DNA of 64,000 bases, taken from positions 62,001 to 126,000 of the forward strand of contig NZ_PCOY01000007.1 in NCBI RefSeq assembly GCF_002979475.1, written 5' to 3'. Both the position numbers and the translations under genes were made by a program. Shown here piece after piece: positions 8,023 to 16,600 of the stretch. A model generated the notes under the pieces. It saw nothing but the letters and a program-made list of their open reading frames with translations. It was not told the DNA's origin and did not search any database. The DNA is from Microbacterium sp. MYb62. Its GTDB lineage: Bacteria; Actinomycetota; Actinomycetes; Actinomycetales; Microbacteriaceae. The number at the start of each line of letters is the position of its first letter. Position 1 is the stretch's first letter.

Positions 8023-8370
8023 ATGACCCTCCCCGCGACGATCGAGGCCGCGTCCTCCTCCTGCTGCGTGCCGCGCATCACTCCCACGATCACGTCCGAG
8101 GACGCGGAGCGCGTCGCACGCGTGTTCAAGGCGCTCGGAGACCCCACGCGAGTCCGTCTCCTCTCCCTCATCGCCGCCGGCGAGGGAGGCGAAGCCTGCA
8201 TCTGCGACCTCACCGATCCGGTCGGTCTCTCGCAGGGGACGGTGTCACACCACATGAAGCTCCTCGCCGACGCAGGACTCGTCACGCGCGAGCAGCGCGG
8301 TCGGTGGGCGTACTTCGCACTCAACGCCGAGGCGATGAACGCCGCAGCCGACGCGCTCCGGCCCGTCTGA
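8023..8370 (+). CDS. arsR: ArsR/SmtB-family metalloid-responsive repressor
   Basis: A 115-residue winged-helix repressor. After the KALGDPTRVRLL helix comes the metal site C59-I-C61-DLT in the alpha-3 region, characteristic of As(III)/Sb(III) sensors of the ELCVCDL type, followed by the recognition helix LSQGTVSHHMKLL. A second cysteine pair, C14-C15, near the N-terminus could provide the third thiolate, as in the actinobacterial variants where the ligand set differs from E. coli ArsR. The short distance from the TAGAAT element to the ATG suggests a very short leader. It is divergent from the flavoprotein-arsC operon and probably represses both. Confidence 0.93.
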   Translation: MTLPATIEAASSSCCVPRITPTITSEDAERVARVFKALGDPTRVRLLSLIAAGEGGEACICDLTDPVGLSQGTVSHHMKLLADAGLVTREQRGRWAYFALNAEAMNAAADALRPV

Positions 8371-8397
8371 GCGGAGCCTCCACCCTCCCAAGACGCG

Positions 8398-8424
8398 AAT
8401 GGGCGCCCCGGAGGGGCGCCCATT
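8398..8424. terminator. Hairpin between convergent arsR and the UPF0182 gene
   Basis: Perfect 12-base stem AATGGGCGCCCC / GGGGCGCCCATT with a GGA loop. It lies 28 bases after arsR and 18 bases after the end of the convergent UPF0182 gene, so it can act bidirectionally. T runs are short. Confidence 0.7.
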
Positions 8425-8441
8425 CGACTCGTCTGCGAGGA

Positions 8442-11351
8442 CTACTTCCCCGCGGCGGAGTCCAGTTCGAGCAGCTTCTGAACCGCTGCCGTGAGACGCT
8501 CATCGGCCTCGGCGAACTTGGCGAGATCGCCCGCCTTCAGAGCGTTCTCCCTGTCGATCAGGGCCTCCTGAGCGGAGGCCAGCGCGTCGGCCTCTGCATC
8601 CGTGGGCTGAGCGGGCTCGGTCGGCACCTCTCCGGTGTCCGGATCCACGGTGCCCGGGTCCGTCGGTTCGACCGTGTCATCACCACCGGTCGCGCCGGAA
8701 TCACCGCCGAAGAGGGTGTCCAGCGCCTCGGTGAGCGTGTTCTCGAAAGCCACGCGGTCACCGAAGGCGACCAGCACCTTCTGCAGGCGCGGCAGCTGCG
8801 TGCCCTCGGACGACTGCACGTAGACGGGCTGCACGTAGAGCAGACCGCCACCGACGGGCAGCGTGAGGAGGTTGCCGTAGATCACCTCGGACTCACCCTG
8901 CTGGAGCAGGTTGAGCTGCGGGACCACGGACGTGTCGGAGTTGTAGGTGTTCTGCACCTGGCCCGGCCCGGGGACCGTGGTGTCGGTGTCGATCTCCAGC
9001 ATGCGCAGCTGACCGTAGCCCTCCGCCTTCACGCCCTTCTCCGAGCCGGCGTCCGAATCCACGGCGAGATAGCCCATCAGCACGTCACGGCTGCCCCCCG
9101 CGCCCTGCGAGTTCGGGATGAACGTCGAGAACATCGAGAACCGTGGTGAATCCTGGCCGGGCATCTGCATCGTCAGGTAGTACGGCGGCTGCAGCATCGA
9201 CTCGCTGCGCGGGTCGTTCGGCGTCTGCCAGCGGTTGTCCTGCTGGGCGAACGATCCGGCCTTGTCGACGTGGTAGACGCCGAGGATGTCGCGCTGCACC
9301 TTGAACAGGTCGGTCGGGTAGCGCACGTGGCTCATGAGCTCGCCGGACATCTCGCTGATCGGCTTCACCGTCGACGGGTAGACCTTCTGCCAGGTCTTGA
9401 GAACCGGGTCCTCTTCGTCCCATGCATACAGCGTCACGGAACCGTCGTAGGCGTCGACCGTGGCCTTGACCGAGTTGCGGATGTAGTTGATGTCGTCGAT
9501 GGCGAGCGTCGGCGACGTGACGTTGGAGTCGGCGATCGCATCGGACAGGCTCACGCTCGTCGAGTACGGGTACGTCTGGCTGGTCGTGTAGCCGTCGACG
9601 ATCCAGACGATGCGGCCGTCCACCACGCTCGGGTACGGGTCGCTGTCGAGCTCGAGGTACGGCGCGACCTTCTGCACGCGCGTCTTCGGGTCACGGTCGT
9701 ACAGGATCTGCGAGTCCTCGTTCACCAGGTTCGAGAAGAGGATCTGCTCGGACTGGAACTTCAGCGCGTAGAGCAGCTTCGTGAACGTGTCGCCGATCTT
9801 CGGTCCGCCGTCGCCCGAGAAGGTGGTCTTGGTCTCGCTGGAGCCGTCCTTGCCGCGCGGGTAGTCGATCTCGGCGGGCTCCGACCCCTCGGGTGCGCCC
9901 ACGATCGAGTACTCGGGCGACTTCTCGCCGAAGTACACGCGGGGCTCGAAGTTCTCCCGTTCCGACAGGAATCCCGACGTGGGGATGCCGCGCTCGAGGA
10001 ACACCGGCTCGCCGTCCGTGGTCCGCTGGTTGCCGGCTGCCGCCACGAGGCCGTAGCCGTGCGTGTAGACCGCGACGCGGTTGTTCCAGTTGTCGCCATC
10101 GCCCAGACCGGACATGTCGAGGTCGCGCACGGACACCACGGTGTCCTGCATCTTCCCGTCGATCTCGTACCGGTCGACGTCCATGATCGTCTGGAACTGG
10201 TAGTAGCCGCGGTACTGCTCGAGCTGGCGGACCGTCGGCGGGATGACCTTCGGGTCCATGATGCGGGTCGACGCGGTCGTCTCGGCGTCCGCACGCAGCT
10301 GACCGGCCTCGGCGTCCGTCTTGGCGGCGAAGGGCGTCGTCTCGAGGTCTGCGACTCCGTACGCCTCCTTCGTGCCGTCGATGTTCCGCTGGTAGTACTC
10401 GGCCTGATAGGCGTTCTGGTTCGGCTTCACCTGGAAGGTGGTGACCACCCACGGGTAGCCGATCCCGACGACGAGCGAGGCCACGATGAGCAGCGCCGTC
10501 GCGGCGAGGGGGAAGCGCCACCGGCCGATGACGGCCGTGACGAAGAAGAGGATCGCCACGACGGCCGCGATGATCGCGAGGATCGCGAGGCCGGGGATCG
10601 TCGCGTTGACGCCGGTGTACGCGGCACCCGTGATGCGGTCGTCGGGCTCGACGAGCGTCTTGTACTGGTCGAGCCACAGGCTCGCCGCCTGCACGAGGAG
10701 GTAGAGACCCGCGATGACCGCGAGCTGGATGCGAGCCGGCTTCGAGATGCGCAGCTCTCCCTGGCCGATGCGCACGGAGCCGTAGAGGTACGACACCAGC
10801 GCGGTGACCAGCAGCGAGAGCAGCAGGACCGCCGAGACGAACGCGAGCAGGATCGTGTAGAACGGCATCGCGAACATGTAGAAGCCGGTGTCGATGCCGA
10901 ACTGGGGGTCGACGTCGGACGTCGCCACACCATTGGCCCAGAGCCACACGGTCTTCCACTGCCCTGCTGCCGCGAAGCCCGCGAACAGACCGAAGAAGAT
11001 CGGCATGCCCCACATCGCCAGGCGACGCAGAGGCTCGATGACCTCCTGGTAGCGGTCGAGCTGCGAGCTGAGCCGCACGTAGACCGGGCGGAGCCGGTAA
11101 GCCAGCTGGATGACGACGAACAGCGGAACGGCCATCCCGAGGAAGCCCACCACGAACATCACCGCCGTGGCGATCCACTGCGTCGTGAGGACGCCGGTGA
11201 AGCCCACCTGGTCGAACCAGAGGAATTCGGTGTACAGGGAGGCGAACACGAAGAACACCGCGATCAAGGCGGCGATGATCACCAGAGAGATGCCGAGAAT
11301 GCGTCGGGAGGTTCGAGGCGTGGCCGGATTCGGAGCTGAGGTCGAGGTCAC
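8442..11351 (-). CDS. UPF0182 family integral membrane protein
   Basis: A 969-residue protein of the UPF0182 family (Rv3193c-like), function unknown. About seven transmembrane helices fill the first 330 residues, beginning with a helix at about 18-42. A large extracytoplasmic domain of about 550 residues follows, and the tail (from about 880) is acidic and Pro/Thr/Asp-rich before a charged helix. The length matches the family (about 950-1000). The start is the GTG at 11349-11351, with GGATGGAG just upstream. It lies 76 bases downstream of the PDZ-Lon gene on the same strand, an arrangement conserved in actinobacteria. No enzymatic motif could be recognised. Confidence 0.9.
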   Translation of the reverse strand: MTSTSAPNPATPRTSRRILGISLVIIAALIAVFFVFASLYTEFLWFDQVGFTGVLTTQWIATAVMFVVGFLGMAVPLFVVIQLAYRLRPVYVRLSSQLDRYQEVIEPLRRLAMWGMPIFFGLFAGFAAAGQWKTVWLWANGVATSDVDPQFGIDTGFYMFAMPFYTILLAFVSAVLLLSLLVTALVSYLYGSVRIGQGELRISKPARIQLAVIAGLYLLVQAASLWLDQYKTLVEPDDRITGAAYTGVNATIPGLAILAIIAAVVAILFFVTAVIGRWRFPLAATALLIVASLVVGIGYPWVVTTFQVKPNQNAYQAEYYQRNIDGTKEAYGVADLETTPFAAKTDAEAGQLRADAETTASTRIMDPKVIPPTVRQLEQYRGYYQFQTIMDVDRYEIDGKMQDTVVSVRDLDMSGLGDGDNWNNRVAVYTHGYGLVAAAGNQRTTDGEPVFLERGIPTSGFLSERENFEPRVYFGEKSPEYSIVGAPEGSEPAEIDYPRGKDGSSETKTTFSGDGGPKIGDTFTKLLYALKFQSEQILFSNLVNEDSQILYDRDPKTRVQKVAPYLELDSDPYPSVVDGRIVWIVDGYTTSQTYPYSTSVSLSDAIADSNVTSPTLAIDDINYIRNSVKATVDAYDGSVTLYAWDEEDPVLKTWQKVYPSTVKPISEMSGELMSHVRYPTDLFKVQRDILGVYHVDKAGSFAQQDNRWQTPNDPRSESMLQPPYYLTMQMPGQDSPRFSMFSTFIPNSQGAGGSRDVLMGYLAVDSDAGSEKGVKAEGYGQLRMLEIDTDTTVPGPGQVQNTYNSDTSVVPQLNLLQQGESEVIYGNLLTLPVGGGLLYVQPVYVQSSEGTQLPRLQKVLVAFGDRVAFENTLTEALDTLFGGDSGATGGDDTVEPTDPGTVDPDTGEVPTEPAQPTDAEADALASAQEALIDRENALKAGDLAKFAEADERLTAAVQKLLELDSAAGK

Positions 11352-11427
11352 CTCTCCATCCTAGGCATCGCACACTGTGCGCAGGCTGTCATCCGGATCA
11401 CGGCGAGGTCACGGTGAGGCCTGCGGA

Positions 11428-12519
11428 TCAGTCTGCGGCGGTCTCGCAGGCGGGGAGTGCGGCGACGTCGCCGCCGTCGGCGATGACCTCGAGCGCCGCG
11501 AGCGACTCGTCGAGCGTCGCGGTGCGGATCACCTGGAGGCCGTCGGGGACGTGACCGACGACCTCGTCGCAGTTGGCCGCCGGGGCCAGGAAGTACTCGG
11601 CTCCCGCGTCTCTGGCGCCGTAGAGCTTCTGCCGGATGCCGCCGATCGGTCCGACGGTGCCCGCCGCGTCGATCGTCCCGGTGCCGGCGATGTTCTCGCC
11701 GCCGTTGAGCTCGCCCTCGGTGAGCGTGTCGATGATGCCGAGCGCGAACATCATCCCGGCGCTCGGACCGCCGACGTTGTCGAGCTGGATCGTCACATCG
11801 ATCTCGAAGTCGTAGTCCGTGCGGAGCGTGATGCCGATGAGCCAGGCCGTCGCATCCCCCTCGGTGTGCTTCTCGGGCGTGACCTGGACGGTCTGCTCCG
11901 AGCCGTCGCGCTGCACGGCGAGCTCCACCGGCGCTCCTCCGGATGCCTGGATCGCCTCCCGGAGCTGGGTCGCCGACGTCACGGAGACGCCGTCGACGGC
12001 GGTGATCACGTCGTCGGCCTCGAGGATTCCGTCGGCAGGCGAGTCGGCGACCGCCTCGACAACGACCACCTCGGCACCCGTGTCGTACCCGAGTTCGTTC
12101 AGTGCGGCAGCCGTCGCCTCGTGCTGGGAGTCGACCATGAGGGTGGCGTTGCGCTCGTCACGCTGTTCGCTCGTGACACCCTCGGGGAACACCGAGTCCA
12201 GGGGGACGACGGCCTTGGACGAGTCCATCCATGCCAGGGCGAGTTCGAACCAGCTGGGGGTGCGCTCGCGGTTGCCGACGACCTGGACCGTGGTGAGGTC
12301 GAGCGTCCCCGCGGTCTCGAAGGTCTCGGCACCCTCCACGCTGATCAGCGGCACCTGCTCCCCCTCGGCGTCCTTCGCGGAGCCGAGCGTGTCGTAGACG
12401 GGGCCGGGACGCTGGATCACATACGGCGACGGGAGGAAGGTCAGCACGACCAGCGCGACCAGCGCGACGATCAGCGCCCAGACCCCGAGTCCGAGCTTCC
12501 CAGACCGCGTTCGATCCAC
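11428..12519 (-). CDS. YlbL-type PDZ-domain / Lon-like S16 serine protease
   Basis: A 363-residue membrane-anchored protein. It has a short cytoplasmic start, one transmembrane helix (about 10-30), a PDZ domain in the middle (GILEADDVITAVDGVSV) and a C-terminal Lon proteolytic domain. The Ser/Lys dyad is visible as S253 in GGPSAGMMF and K298 in GGIRQK. The protease would face outside, where regulated cleavage of envelope proteins is plausible but unproven. The start is the GTG at 12517-12519, preceded by GGAGGA at the right distance; the longer frame to 12552 lacks a site. It is divergent from the Zincin_2 metalloprotease gene, as in Rv3194c/Rv3195. Confidence 0.9.
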   Translation of the reverse strand: MDRTRSGKLGLGVWALIVALVALVVLTFLPSPYVIQRPGPVYDTLGSAKDAEGEQVPLISVEGAETFETAGTLDLTTVQVVGNRERTPSWFELALAWMDSSKAVVPLDSVFPEGVTSEQRDERNATLMVDSQHEATAAALNELGYDTGAEVVVVEAVADSPADGILEADDVITAVDGVSVTSATQLREAIQASGGAPVELAVQRDGSEQTVQVTPEKHTEGDATAWLIGITLRTDYDFEIDVTIQLDNVGGPSAGMMFALGIIDTLTEGELNGGENIAGTGTIDAAGTVGPIGGIRQKLYGARDAGAEYFLAPAANCDEVVGHVPDGLQVIRTATLDESLAALEVIADGGDVAALPACETAAD

Positions 12520-12637
12520 AGCATTCCTCCGTCGTTCGCGAGCGGCGTACACCGATCTGCCCGCATCGGGTTCGCGCGCAGAAACCTGTGACTAGCGTAG
12601 AGGCCACGGCAATAGATGTGCTGAGAGGGCGAGCGAC

Positions 12638-14047
12638 ATGGCAGACAACGACCCGACACCCGAGGACTTCCAGGAGTTCCTGCGGAAGATGCTCTCGAAC
12701 CAGAGCGGCGGGGACATCGACCCCGAAGCGCTCCGAGGCGCCTTCGAGGGAATGGACGGATTCACACTCGACCCGGCGATGATGCAGACGATCATGTCGC
12801 AGCTCCAGGGCGCCTTCGGGGGCGACCCCTGGGAGAACGCGCTGCGCCAGGCGCTGTTCATCGCGAACCGCGACGGCCAGGGCGTCACCGCCGGCTCGCG
12901 CACCTCCCTCGCCGACTCCTTCGCGCTCGCGAATCTGTGGCTCGGCGAGGCGACGACGATCTCGGAGCTCTCCGAGACGCCGACCGTGATGACCCGAGGC
13001 GAGTGGGTCGAGAAGACGCTGCCGGTGTGGAAGGAGATCGCCGACCCGGTGTCGACCAGCATCGCCGACGCCCTGACGTCTGCGCTGGACACCCAGGTCC
13101 CCGAGGAGATGCGCGGGGTCGTCCAGGGCGCGGGCAAGCTGATGCGCGGCCTCGGCGGCTCGGTGTTCGCTGCCCAGTTCGGCCAGGTGCTCGGCAACCT
13201 CTCGCTCGAGGTGGTCTCCGGCGGCGACGTCGGCATCCCTGTGCTCCCGGCCGGGACGGCCGCGATCGTCCCGCAGAACCTGACGGCGTTCGGCGACGGC
13301 CTCGAGATCCCGGAGGACCAGATCGCCCTCTACCTCGCCACCCGCGAGCTCGCCCACGCACGTCTCTATCGGCATGCCAAGTGGCTGCACCTGCACGTGA
13401 TGGCTCAGATCACCGACTTCGCGCGCGGCGTCACGGTCGACGTGGACGCCCTCGAAGATGTCGCGAGCAGGCTGGATCCGTCCGACCCCGAGGAACTCCG
13501 TGCGGCCATCGAGGGCGGGGCGCTGCTCCCGGTGCAGAGTGACGCTCAGCGCGAGGCGTTGACCCGGCTCGAGAACCTCATCGCCACGATCGACGGCTGG
13601 GTCGACGTGGTGACGGCCGAAGCGACCTCTCGCCTGCCCGACGGCGCCAGGATCGCGGAGGCCGCGCGCCGACGCCGCGCGGTGGGTGGTCCCGCCGAAG
13701 ATGCGCTCGGTGCGCTGGTGGGGCTCAAGCTGCGCCCACGACGCATGCGCGAGGCCTCGGCGATGTGGCAGGCCGTGACGGACGCTGTCGGCATCGCTGC
13801 CCGCGACTCGCTGTGGGACTACCCCGACCTCATGCCGACGGCCGAGGACATCGACGACCCGAGCGCGCTCGTCGCCCGCCTTCAGGCCGCGGAGCGCGGC
13901 GAGCAGCCTGTCGCCGATGAGTTCGACGAAGCCCTCGCTCGACTGCTCGACGGCGACGACTTCTCGGAGGACAAGCCCTCCGACGACTCCGGCGACGGGG
14001 ACGACGGCAGCGGCGAGGCCGCACCGGAGGGCGACAAGCCGGTCTGA
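12638..14047 (+). CDS. Zinc-dependent metalloprotease-like protein (Zincin_2 / DUF2342)
   Basis: A 469-residue cytosolic protein of the DUF2342 family (Rv3195-like), predicted from fold to be a zincin. The active-site-like helix is RELAHARLYRHAKWLH at about 236-251, where H240 would take the place of the first histidine of a degenerate HExxH motif. The N-terminus has an amphipathic FLRKML segment, and the last 60 residues are acidic and low complexity. GAGAGGGCGAG precedes the ATG. It is divergent from the PDZ-Lon gene and followed by the TOMM-like gene. No substrate is known for any member. Confidence 0.85.
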   Translation: MADNDPTPEDFQEFLRKMLSNQSGGDIDPEALRGAFEGMDGFTLDPAMMQTIMSQLQGAFGGDPWENALRQALFIANRDGQGVTAGSRTSLADSFALANLWLGEATTISELSETPTVMTRGEWVEKTLPVWKEIADPVSTSIADALTSALDTQVPEEMRGVVQGAGKLMRGLGGSVFAAQFGQVLGNLSLEVVSGGDVGIPVLPAGTAAIVPQNLTAFGDGLEIPEDQIALYLATRELAHARLYRHAKWLHLHVMAQITDFARGVTVDVDALEDVASRLDPSDPEELRAAIEGGALLPVQSDAQREALTRLENLIATIDGWVDVVTAEATSRLPDGARIAEAARRRRAVGGPAEDALGALVGLKLRPRRMREASAMWQAVTDAVGIAARDSLWDYPDLMPTAEDIDDPSALVARLQAAERGEQPVADEFDEALARLLDGDDFSEDKPSDDSGDGDDGSGEAAPEGDKPV

Positions 14048-14057
14048 TCCGAGGCCT

Positions 14058-14081
14058 GCGGGTGCACTTCGGGGCACCCGC
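14058..14081 (+). terminator. Weak hairpin after the Zincin_2 gene
   Basis: GCGGGTGC / GCACCCGC form a perfect 8-base stem with an 8-base loop, 10 bases after the stop codon. No T run follows, so it may only attenuate transcription into the next gene. Confidence 0.45.
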
Positions 14082-14175
14082 ACCTCTCCTCCCCCGTCCG
14101 GCGGTCGGGCGCGAGTTGTCCACGGATGCCTGGTTCGTGTCCCGCGCGGATGGCATCCCCTCCACAATCGGAGGG

Positions 14176-15042
14176 ATGCCGCTGACTCCGCTGATCCTCA
14201 CGCGACTGAACCCGAACGCGCCGCTGCTGTGGCGAGATGAACACACGCTCCAGCTCGGCGACGACGGAGGTCTGCGCATCGAGGCCGATGCCGCCTGGGT
14301 GGAGCTGCTGCTCAGCCGTCTGCGCTCAGGCTTCCGCCGCGGGTCCTTCGACGTGATCGCGCACGCGGCCGGCGCACCGCGTGACGCGGCGCGCACACTC
14401 CTGGAACGCTTGGCCCCTGTGCTGCTCGACGATGCGAACGCCGCCCGCCCCGCCTGGGTGGAGAGCATCGGCATCACGGACGGTCGCAGCGAATACCGCA
14501 TGCGCGAGGCTCTGATCGACGAAGGAGTCCCCCTCGTCGACCAGGGCAGATCGGCGGCGGTCGGCATCGTGCTCGTGCGGGGAGCCGCCGCCGCCCTGCA
14601 GTTCGCCCGGTACCTCCGAGAGGACATCCCGCATCTGCCGGTGTCGTTCGAGCCGGGACGCGTGACCGTCGGGCCGCTCGTCCTGCCCGGCGAATCCGCC
14701 TGTCTCGCGTGCCGTGATGCCCATGCCGCGGAGCTCGATCCGGCCTGGCCGCTGCTGCACGCGCAGATGATCGACCGTGACCCCGGGCCCCTCCGCGCAG
14801 CTCAGGTCGCCGAGGCCGGTCGGCTCGCGGCCATGCTCCTGACCGACGGCCGAGACGGCGCCGGCCGGCTGGTACGGGTCAGCGAGGACGGTTCGCGCGT
14901 GTGGCATTCGGTGTCGTTTCACGGAGAATGCCGGTGCCGCGGGCCGTGGTCCCCATCTCAGCGAGGAACCTCGACGGAGACCGTTCCCCCCGTCCCGCCG
15001 ACCTCGACCACGACAGCGCCAGCGTTCGCGCGGCGCGCGTGA
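14176..15042 (+). CDS. Orphan protein resembling TOMM leader-peptide-binding / cyclodehydratase partner proteins
   Basis: A 288-residue protein (Rv3196-like position). Its C-terminal half resembles the ocin-ThiF/E1-like partner of YcaO cyclodehydratases: GPLVLPGESACLACRDAHAA with C176-xx-C179, then DPAWPLLHAQM, and near the end FHGECRCRG with C252/C254, the second half of a probable structural zinc site. The N-terminal part (about 1-90) could be the winged-helix leader-binding region. No YcaO protein, no dehydrogenase and no precursor peptide are visible within the window. The ATG at 14176 starts right after GGAGGG, which is too close to be an ideal ribosome site. The 3' end overlaps the convergent uvrD2 gene by 164 bases. 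Confidence 0.72.
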   Translation: MPLTPLILTRLNPNAPLLWRDEHTLQLGDDGGLRIEADAAWVELLLSRLRSGFRRGSFDVIAHAAGAPRDAARTLLERLAPVLLDDANAARPAWVESIGITDGRSEYRMREALIDEGVPLVDQGRSAAVGIVLVRGAAAALQFARYLREDIPHLPVSFEPGRVTVGPLVLPGESACLACRDAHAAELDPAWPLLHAQMIDRDPGPLRAAQVAEAGRLAAMLLTDGRDGAGRLVRVSEDGSRVWHSVSFHGECRCRGPWSPSQRGTSTETVPPVPPTSTTTAPAFARRA

Positions 15043-16600
15043 CCCCGACATACGCCAGACGCCGTTCCTCGTCGATCGCCTCGAACGTCGTCGCGTAGGA
15101 GATGGGCAGGGCTCCCTCCGCCCAACCCGCGAGGTACACGTGCGGCCATTCGAGGCCCTTCGCCGCATGCAGCGTCGACAGGGTCACCGTCCGCATCGTC
15201 GGCTCGTGCTGATCCTTGGCGCGTGCCATGAGGGCGTCGCTGAAGCTGCGCAGGTTCGCCTCGGGCCCGGCTTCCTCCGCCAGCCTCAGGATGGCGCGCC
15301 GTGCTTCCCAGCCGCTGCGCTGGGCTCCCCCGGCCGCCGGCGGCTCCTCCGTGAGCCCGAGGTCGCGCAGCACACGCTGCACACCGGGCAGGAATCCCTG
15401 CTCGCTCGGAGCCACCGCGGCGGCGCGCAGCGCGAGGATCGCCTGACGCACCTCCGGCATGGCGAAGAAACGGGTCCCTCCCAGCACCGAGGTGGCGATG
15501 CCCTCCGCGGCGAGCGCCTGCTGCAGCAGGGCGGATTGCGCGTGGGCACGATAGAGCACCGCGATCTCCGACGGAGACGCGCCGGCCTCGATCCGTGCGG
15601 AGATCGCTGCCGCGATGCCCGCTGCCTCCTCACCCTCGGTCTCGTATGCGGTGATCGTGGGGGCGTCGGCGCTGAACTGCTCGCGCGCCGGAACGAGCTC
15701 CAGCGCGCCGGGTCGGCCGTGCATCAACGCATTCGCGGCCGTCAGGATCGGCGGCTGGGAGCGGTAGTTCGTCTCCAGCCGCACCACGGTGGCATCGGGG
15801 TGACGACGTTCGAACTCCAGCAGGAAGCGCTGCTCCGCCCCCGCGAAGGAGTAGATGGTCTGGCTGGCATCGCCGACCACACAGATGTCGTGCCGGTCGC
15901 CGAGCCAGAGCTCGAGCAGACGGTTCTGCAGCGGGGAGACGTCTTGGAACTCGTCGACCGTGAAATGCCGGTACTGCTCGTGGACCGACGCGGCCACACG
16001 CGGCTCCGCCTCCAGCATCCCGGCGCATGCGAGCAGCACGTCTTCGAAGTCGAGCTGACGTCGATCATCCTTCAGCGCCTCGTACCCGCGCATCAACTCG
16101 ACGAGCTGCCCCGCGTCGACACCGCTGAACGGGCGACCGAGGGCGGCGTACTGATCGATCGACAGCATCGAGACCTTGCGCCATTCGATCTCGGAAGCGA
16201 TGTCGCGCAGGGTCGCGGTGCTCGGACGGAGGCGGATCGCGTCGGCGGCCTGCCCGAGCATCCGCACCTTGTTGTCGATGATGGACGGCGCGGGCGAGCC
16301 GGCGAGAGTCGGCCAGAAGAAGTTCAGCTGCGCGAGGGCGGTGGCATGGAAGGTACGGGCTGCGACGCCCTCGACGCCGAGTGCCCGCAGGCGTCCGCGC
16401 AGCTCTCCCGCCGCCTTGGCGGTGAACGTGACCGCCATCACACGTGACGGAGAATAGGCACCGGTGTCCACCCCGTGCGCGATGCGGTGGGTGATGACTC
16501 GCGTCTTGCCGGTCCCCGCCCCGGCGAGCACGGCGACCGGTCCCCGCAGAACCGATGCCGCCGCCCGCTGCCGCTCGTCGAGGGCATCGAGTGCGCTCAC
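14879..16600 (-). CDS. uvrD2: Superfamily 1 DNA helicase, UvrD2-type
   Basis: A 573-residue ATP-dependent 3'-5' DNA helicase. Motifs run in order: AGAGTGKT (Walker A, K32), DEFQDVSPLQ (motif II), GDASQTIYSFAGA (III), ETNYRS (IV), LSTLHAAKGLEW (V) and VGVTRA (VI). It is shorter than mycobacterial UvrD2 (about 700 residues) and no HRDC domain or tetracysteine module is visible after motif VI. The start is the GTG at 16598-16600, overlapping the nudC stop by 4 bases (GTGA). It therefore follows nudC in one operon. The 3' end runs into the convergent TOMM-like gene. Confidence 0.9.
   Translation of the reverse strand: MSALDALDERQRAAASVLRGPVAVLAGAGTGKTRVITHRIAHGVDTGAYSPSRVMAVTFTAKAAGELRGRLRALGVEGVAARTFHATALAQLNFFWPTLAGSPAPSIIDNKVRMLGQAADAIRLRPSTATLRDIASEIEWRKVSMLSIDQYAALGRPFSGVDAGQLVELMRGYEALKDDRRQLDFEDVLLACAGMLEAEPRVAASVHEQYRHFTVDEFQDVSPLQNRLLELWLGDRHDICVVGDASQTIYSFAGAEQRFLLEFERRHPDATVVRLETNYRSQPPILTAANALMHGRPGALELVPAREQFSADAPTITAYETEGEEAAGIAAAISARIEAGASPSEIAVLYRAHAQSALLQQALAAEGIATSVLGGTRFFAMPEVRQAILALRAAAVAPSEQGFLPGVQRVLRDLGLTEEPPAAGGAQRSGWEARRAILRLAEEAGPEANLRSFSDALMARAKDQHEPTMRTVTLSTLHAAKGLEWPHVYLAGWAEGALPISYATTFEAIDEERRLAYVGVTRAARTLALSWSRSAGRGERSPSRFLAEMGTTARGTGILRETTPNATRANRPR

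Noticed and set aside
8398-8424. A regulatory operator palindrome after arsR
   Set aside because: Its place between two convergent gene ends and its 12-base GC stem fit a terminator better.
9270-11339. A 689-codon plus-strand open frame opposite the UPF0182 gene
   Set aside because: Charged, domain-free sequence rich in Arg, Asp and Val, created by GC-rich third positions of the real gene.
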